From Pontibacterium sp049603715 (GTDB taxonomy: Bacteria > Pseudomonadota > Gammaproteobacteria > Pseudomonadales > Balneatricaceae): a stretch of DNA of 64,000 bases. The notes beneath the pieces are model-generated. The model saw only the letters and a program-made list of their open reading frames with translations, did not search any database and was not told where the DNA came from. Each line of letters begins with the position of its first letter. Position 1 is the stretch's first letter. Shown here in pieces: positions 61,606-64,000 of the stretch. A program made the position numbers and the translations under genes. The stretch is taken from positions 1 to 64,000 of the forward strand of contig JBMYSW010000014.1 in the NCBI GenBank assembly GCA_049603715.1. Reading direction: 5' to 3'.

Positions 61606-62224
61606 TTTACACGCAACGAAGGGCAGGGGTATTCGCACAGCGAATGCCTCGCCTGTGGTGTTATCTGGGCTTGTGCTCGCGGGCGGCGCTGGCCGTCGTA
61701 TGTTGGGCCGCGACAAAGGCCTTATGCCGTATAAAGGCCAGCCGCTGGTGGCCTATGCAACCAAGCTACTAAGCGCCAATGCGTTGCCGGTTACTGTTAG
61801 CCACAACCGTTCCTCAATACACTATCAAGCACTTGGTGTGTCGCGCGTCTGTGACCAGCAAGCTGGGTTTTTAGGCCCTTTACAAGGTTTAAACACGGCG
61901 TTGGCATACATCAAAACAACACAGCCCCATGTCACTCATGTAGTGACCTTGCCTTGTGATACTCCCCATTTTGACTCAGCGGCCTTAAACGCATTGATCG
62001 AACAGGCCAAGGCTAACCCTCAAGCATGGGTTGTTGCTCAAACCCCCAGTGGCTTACATCCTATTCATGGAGTATTCCCGCTGAATGAATTGCACCGCTT
62101 AGAAGTGTTTATCGCAACAGGCAAGCGCCGTTTAATGGCGGCGATGTCGGAGTTTGAGGTGGTAAAGGTGCTGTTACCTGAAGCGAAACTAAAAAACGTC
62201 AATTACTTGCGGCAATTGCGATAA
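61589..62224 (+). CDS. mobA: MobA, molybdenum cofactor guanylyltransferase
   Basis: About 211 residues. The nucleotide-binding motif GLVLAGGAGRRMLGRDKGLM, then FLGPLQGLNTAL and PCDTPHF mark MobA, which makes the bis-MGD cofactor needed by NasA. The start is unsure: ATG at 61589 lies in nasA and adds about 20 unusual residues before VLSGLV; GTG codons near 61655 are alternatives. Confidence 0.85.
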   Translation: MQKRRNLHATKGRGIRTANASPVVLSGLVLAGGAGRRMLGRDKGLMPYKGQPLVAYATKLLSANALPVTVSHNRSSIHYQALGVSRVCDQQAGFLGPLQGLNTALAYIKTTQPHVTHVVTLPCDTPHFDSAALNALIEQAKANPQAWVVAQTPSGLHPIHGVFPLNELHRLEVFIATGKRRLMAAMSEFEVVKVLLPEAKLKNVNYLRQLR

Positions 62225-62325
62225 GCCTTTTAGGTGCGATAAGCGCTGGCTGGGCGACATGGCTACTCATTGACCTGTATTCCCGCTATTATCGCGACAA
62301 ATAATTTTAAGATAGAGGTTTTGAC

Positions 62326-62544
62326 GTGGTGTTGTTTTTTCCGATTCAGCAAGAGCTTGATTGCATCAGCGACAGTGGTCGTATTCTTGGTAAAATTAAA
62401 TACGACGGTGCGAAAGACGAATACGCGTTTTTTTCGGATGATGAAGCCACGCCGCTCACTGATTTAGAAGAAGCCTCTATTGTGGAACGCCTTGCGGGGC
62501 TTGCGTCTGGCAAGTACACCATTAGTATGCAAGATGACGATTGA
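62326..62544 (+). CDS. small conserved-looking acidic protein
   Basis: A 72-residue protein starting at GTG (62326) with AGAGG seven bases upstream. The sequence (FFPIQQELDCISDSGRILGKIKYD; YAFFSDDEATPLTDLEEASIVERLAGL) is acidic and soluble, with no recognised domain. It is between mobA and the DUF898 gene. Confidence 0.6.
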   Translation: MVLFFPIQQELDCISDSGRILGKIKYDGAKDEYAFFSDDEATPLTDLEEASIVERLAGLASGKYTISMQDDD

Positions 62545-62686
62545 GACGACGTAGCCTGTTTTGCTTCCAAAACAGCGCTGGTAAGCGGTACTCGCAAACG
62601 AGTCTGGTCTCGACAAAGAAGTAGCCTGGCTAGCATAGCGGGTTGAAATGGAAAGCGCACTTGCGCCAATATCAAAGGACGACAGT

Positions 62687-63784
62687 ATGACCTCAGTTGA
62701 ACAAGGCAGTACCACTCAACTTCCGCCCAAGGGCGAGCCCTCCGCGGCCACCGCGCCAAATCCTGATGCCCTGAGCACCCAGCACGACTTCACCTTCACT
62801 GGCTCGGGCGGCGAGTACTTTCGCATTTGGATTGTTAATCTCGCTTTGTCGATTCTTACATTGGGTATCTATTCGGCATGGGCGACGGTGCGCACTCGTA
62901 AATATTTTTATGGTAACACCCATGTAGCCGGCTCAGCCTTTGAATACTTAGCGACACCGATGGCGATTTTGAAAGGGCGCTTAATCGCCGTTGCTGTGTT
63001 TGCTGCTTATTTGATCGTGGGGCATTTTTATCCCACCTATCAAATAATATTGACGGTATTTATTTGGTTGTTGATCCCGATTGTGATTGTGCAATCCTTG
63101 AGTTATCGCGCTCAAAGCTCTGCGTATCGCGGTGTTAGGCTAGCCTTTAACGGCGATAAAAAATCCAGCTATGCAAGTTTCCTTGGCTGGCCACTGCTTA
63201 TCCCATTTACACTCGGCTTAATTGTTCCGTTTGTTATTTTTAAGCAAGCCAAGTTTGTGGCGGCTAACCATCGTTTTGGTGGTGAAGCCTTTAGTTTTAG
63301 CGCCAAGGCGTCGCAGTATTACGGCATTTATCTTGGGGTGTTTTTGTTGATGCTGGGGCTGGGACTGGGGCTGGGTGTGTTGATTCCGCTGTTGAGCAGT
63401 TTGGGTGCGCTCTTCTTGCTCGATGTACTCACTTTAGCTATCGTCCCTTTTTACCTTGTGGTTTGGGTGATCGGTGGCTATTTGTTTATTCGCCAGCAGC
63501 AACTCTTATTTAACCATACGCAGATTGGCTCACAGTTCTCGTTTAAAGCGCAATACTCGGCACGGTCGTGGATATGGCTACTGCTTAGCAACACGCTTCT
63601 ATTGGGTCTGACCCTAGGCCTTTACTACCCTTGGGCTAAAGTTCGGACAGCGAAGTTTCGAGTGCAGAATCTAGCGCTAGACGCTCAGGCAGACCTCGAT
63701 CACTTTGTCGATCAGAACTTGGCTGACACGAAAGCAACCGGTGAAGAGCTGGGTGACATTTTCTCAGTTGAAGTGGGCGTCTAG
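62687..63784 (+). CDS. DUF898 (YjgN-like) membrane protein
   Basis: A 365-residue protein. After a Pro-rich cytoplasmic N-terminus come six or more TM helices with the DUF898 signatures FTGSGGEYFRIWIVNLALSI, LTLGIYSAWATVRTRKYFY and a second copy LGLTLGLYYPWAKVRTAKF, so it is an internal duplication. Function unknown. ATG at 62687 after AAAGGA; 62648 is an alternative. Its stop overlaps the next gene. Confidence 0.85.
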   Translation: MTSVEQGSTTQLPPKGEPSAATAPNPDALSTQHDFTFTGSGGEYFRIWIVNLALSILTLGIYSAWATVRTRKYFYGNTHVAGSAFEYLATPMAILKGRLIAVAVFAAYLIVGHFYPTYQIILTVFIWLLIPIVIVQSLSYRAQSSAYRGVRLAFNGDKKSSYASFLGWPLLIPFTLGLIVPFVIFKQAKFVAANHRFGGEAFSFSAKASQYYGIYLGVFLLMLGLGLGLGVLIPLLSSLGALFLLDVLTLAIVPFYLVVWVIGGYLFIRQQQLLFNHTQIGSQFSFKAQYSARSWIWLLLSNTLLLGLTLGLYYPWAKVRTAKFRVQNLALDAQADLDHFVDQNLADTKATGEELGDIFSVEVGV

Positions 63785-64000
63785 TGGTTGAAGGCTACTT
63801 TTATCGCAAAGGGCAATCTCGGCAAACCGCTGCGGTGGCCTCGTTAGCAGAGGGTAGCCTAGCCATTCATGAGGCGGGTGCTGACGTTGAGCTTGTCCGT
63901 GCGCCGTTAGAGCGGGTCAAGGTGTCTGAGCGTTTAGGCAACACGCCTAGGTATCTCTCTTTTCCTGATGGCTCTCGTTTTGATACCCATGATAACGATG
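63784..64000 (+). CDS. N-terminus of a probable M48-family metalloprotease (partial)
   Basis: A GTG at 63784 overlaps the DUF898 stop (TAGTG) and opens VEGYFYRKGQSRQTAAVASL, continuing to the window end (72 codons). This N-terminal domain, and its place after a DUF898 gene, resemble membrane M48 peptidases; the HExxH site would lie beyond the window. Confidence 0.6.
   Translation, partial: MVEGYFYRKGQSRQTAAVASLAEGSLAIHEAGADVELVRAPLERVKVSERLGNTPRYLSFPDGSRFDTHDND

Noticed and set aside
62346..62759. 137-codon minus-strand frame across the small acidic gene and the DUF898 start
   Set aside because: It runs against two plus-strand genes with good SDs, and its product is low-complexity Ser/Arg-rich.
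1..64000. CRISPR array, prophage, insertion sequence, integron or toxin-antitoxin system
   Set aside because: No regularly spaced repeats, transposase, integrase or matching small gene pairs were found on either strand.

Overview
The window reads as chromosomal DNA of a marine-type gammaproteobacterium, most likely an Oceanospirillales-like lineage. This is inferred from gene content only: a Pil/Chp-type chemosensory cluster, PQQ synthesis, assimilatory nitrate genes with NasS/NasT control, the osmolyte glucosylglycerate, QueF and YadGH-type genes. No phage, insertion sequence, CRISPR array or plasmid gene is seen, and coding density is high on both strands.

Layout. 1-54: 3' part of tRNA-Glu. 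0.2-4.8 kb: a three-gene set (small periplasmic phosphate-binding-like protein, outer-membrane barrel, GGDEF/EAL protein with a degenerate GGDEF site). 5-8 kb: PA2817-like gene, YadGH-type ABC exporter, queF. 8.2-16.8 kb: a stress module built on an ECF sigma factor and its zinc anti-sigma ChrR, with a cyclopropane-synthase-like lipid operon (FAD oxidoreductase, DUF1365, Cfa, DUF3833), an SDR/SnoaL pair and a YbgA-like protein. Two divergent promoters with the same architecture (TGATC-N17-CGTAA) probably serve the sigma factor and the lipid operon. 16.8-20 kb: dgt, a YciH/SUI1 protein, a 36-residue membrane peptide and a secreted Cys-rich protein. 20-29 kb: a histidine kinase and a LuxR regulator, an MTHFR-like protein, and pqqABCDE followed by a PqqH-like peptidase, with a strong hairpin between pqqA and pqqB. 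29-39 kb: a Chp-type chemosensory operon (small GTPase, two receiver proteins, CheW-like, MCP, very large ChpA) ending in a free-standing PilJ-N-like periplasmic protein. 39-41 kb: endonuclease I and a peroxiredoxin-glutaredoxin fusion.

41-62 kb is a nitrate assimilation island: nasB-like/nirB/nirD, nrtABC, nasT/nasS, nasA and mobA. Three transcription units (nasB-nirBD, nrtABC, nasA) each begin with a leader that contains an intrinsic terminator. The 5' arm of each terminator overlaps a short hairpin with a hexanucleotide loop carrying A at position 1 and G at position 4 (AAAGGC twice, AACGAG once). This is the signature of targets of ANTAR antiterminators, and the encoded NasT has an ANTAR domain. 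Sigma-54-type promoters (GG-N10-GC) precede two of these leaders, and a weaker match lies upstream of nasA. The simplest model is nitrogen limitation through sigma-54/NtrC plus nitrate sensing through NasS/NasT.

Set inside this island is a glucosylglycerate operon (phosphatase, GpgS synthase, GH13 phosphorylase), i.e. a nitrogen-free compatible solute, followed by a MipA/OmpV outer-membrane protein with an OmpR/EnvZ-type pair. The window closes with a small conserved protein, a DUF898 (YjgN-like) membrane protein and the start of a probable M48 metalloprotease.
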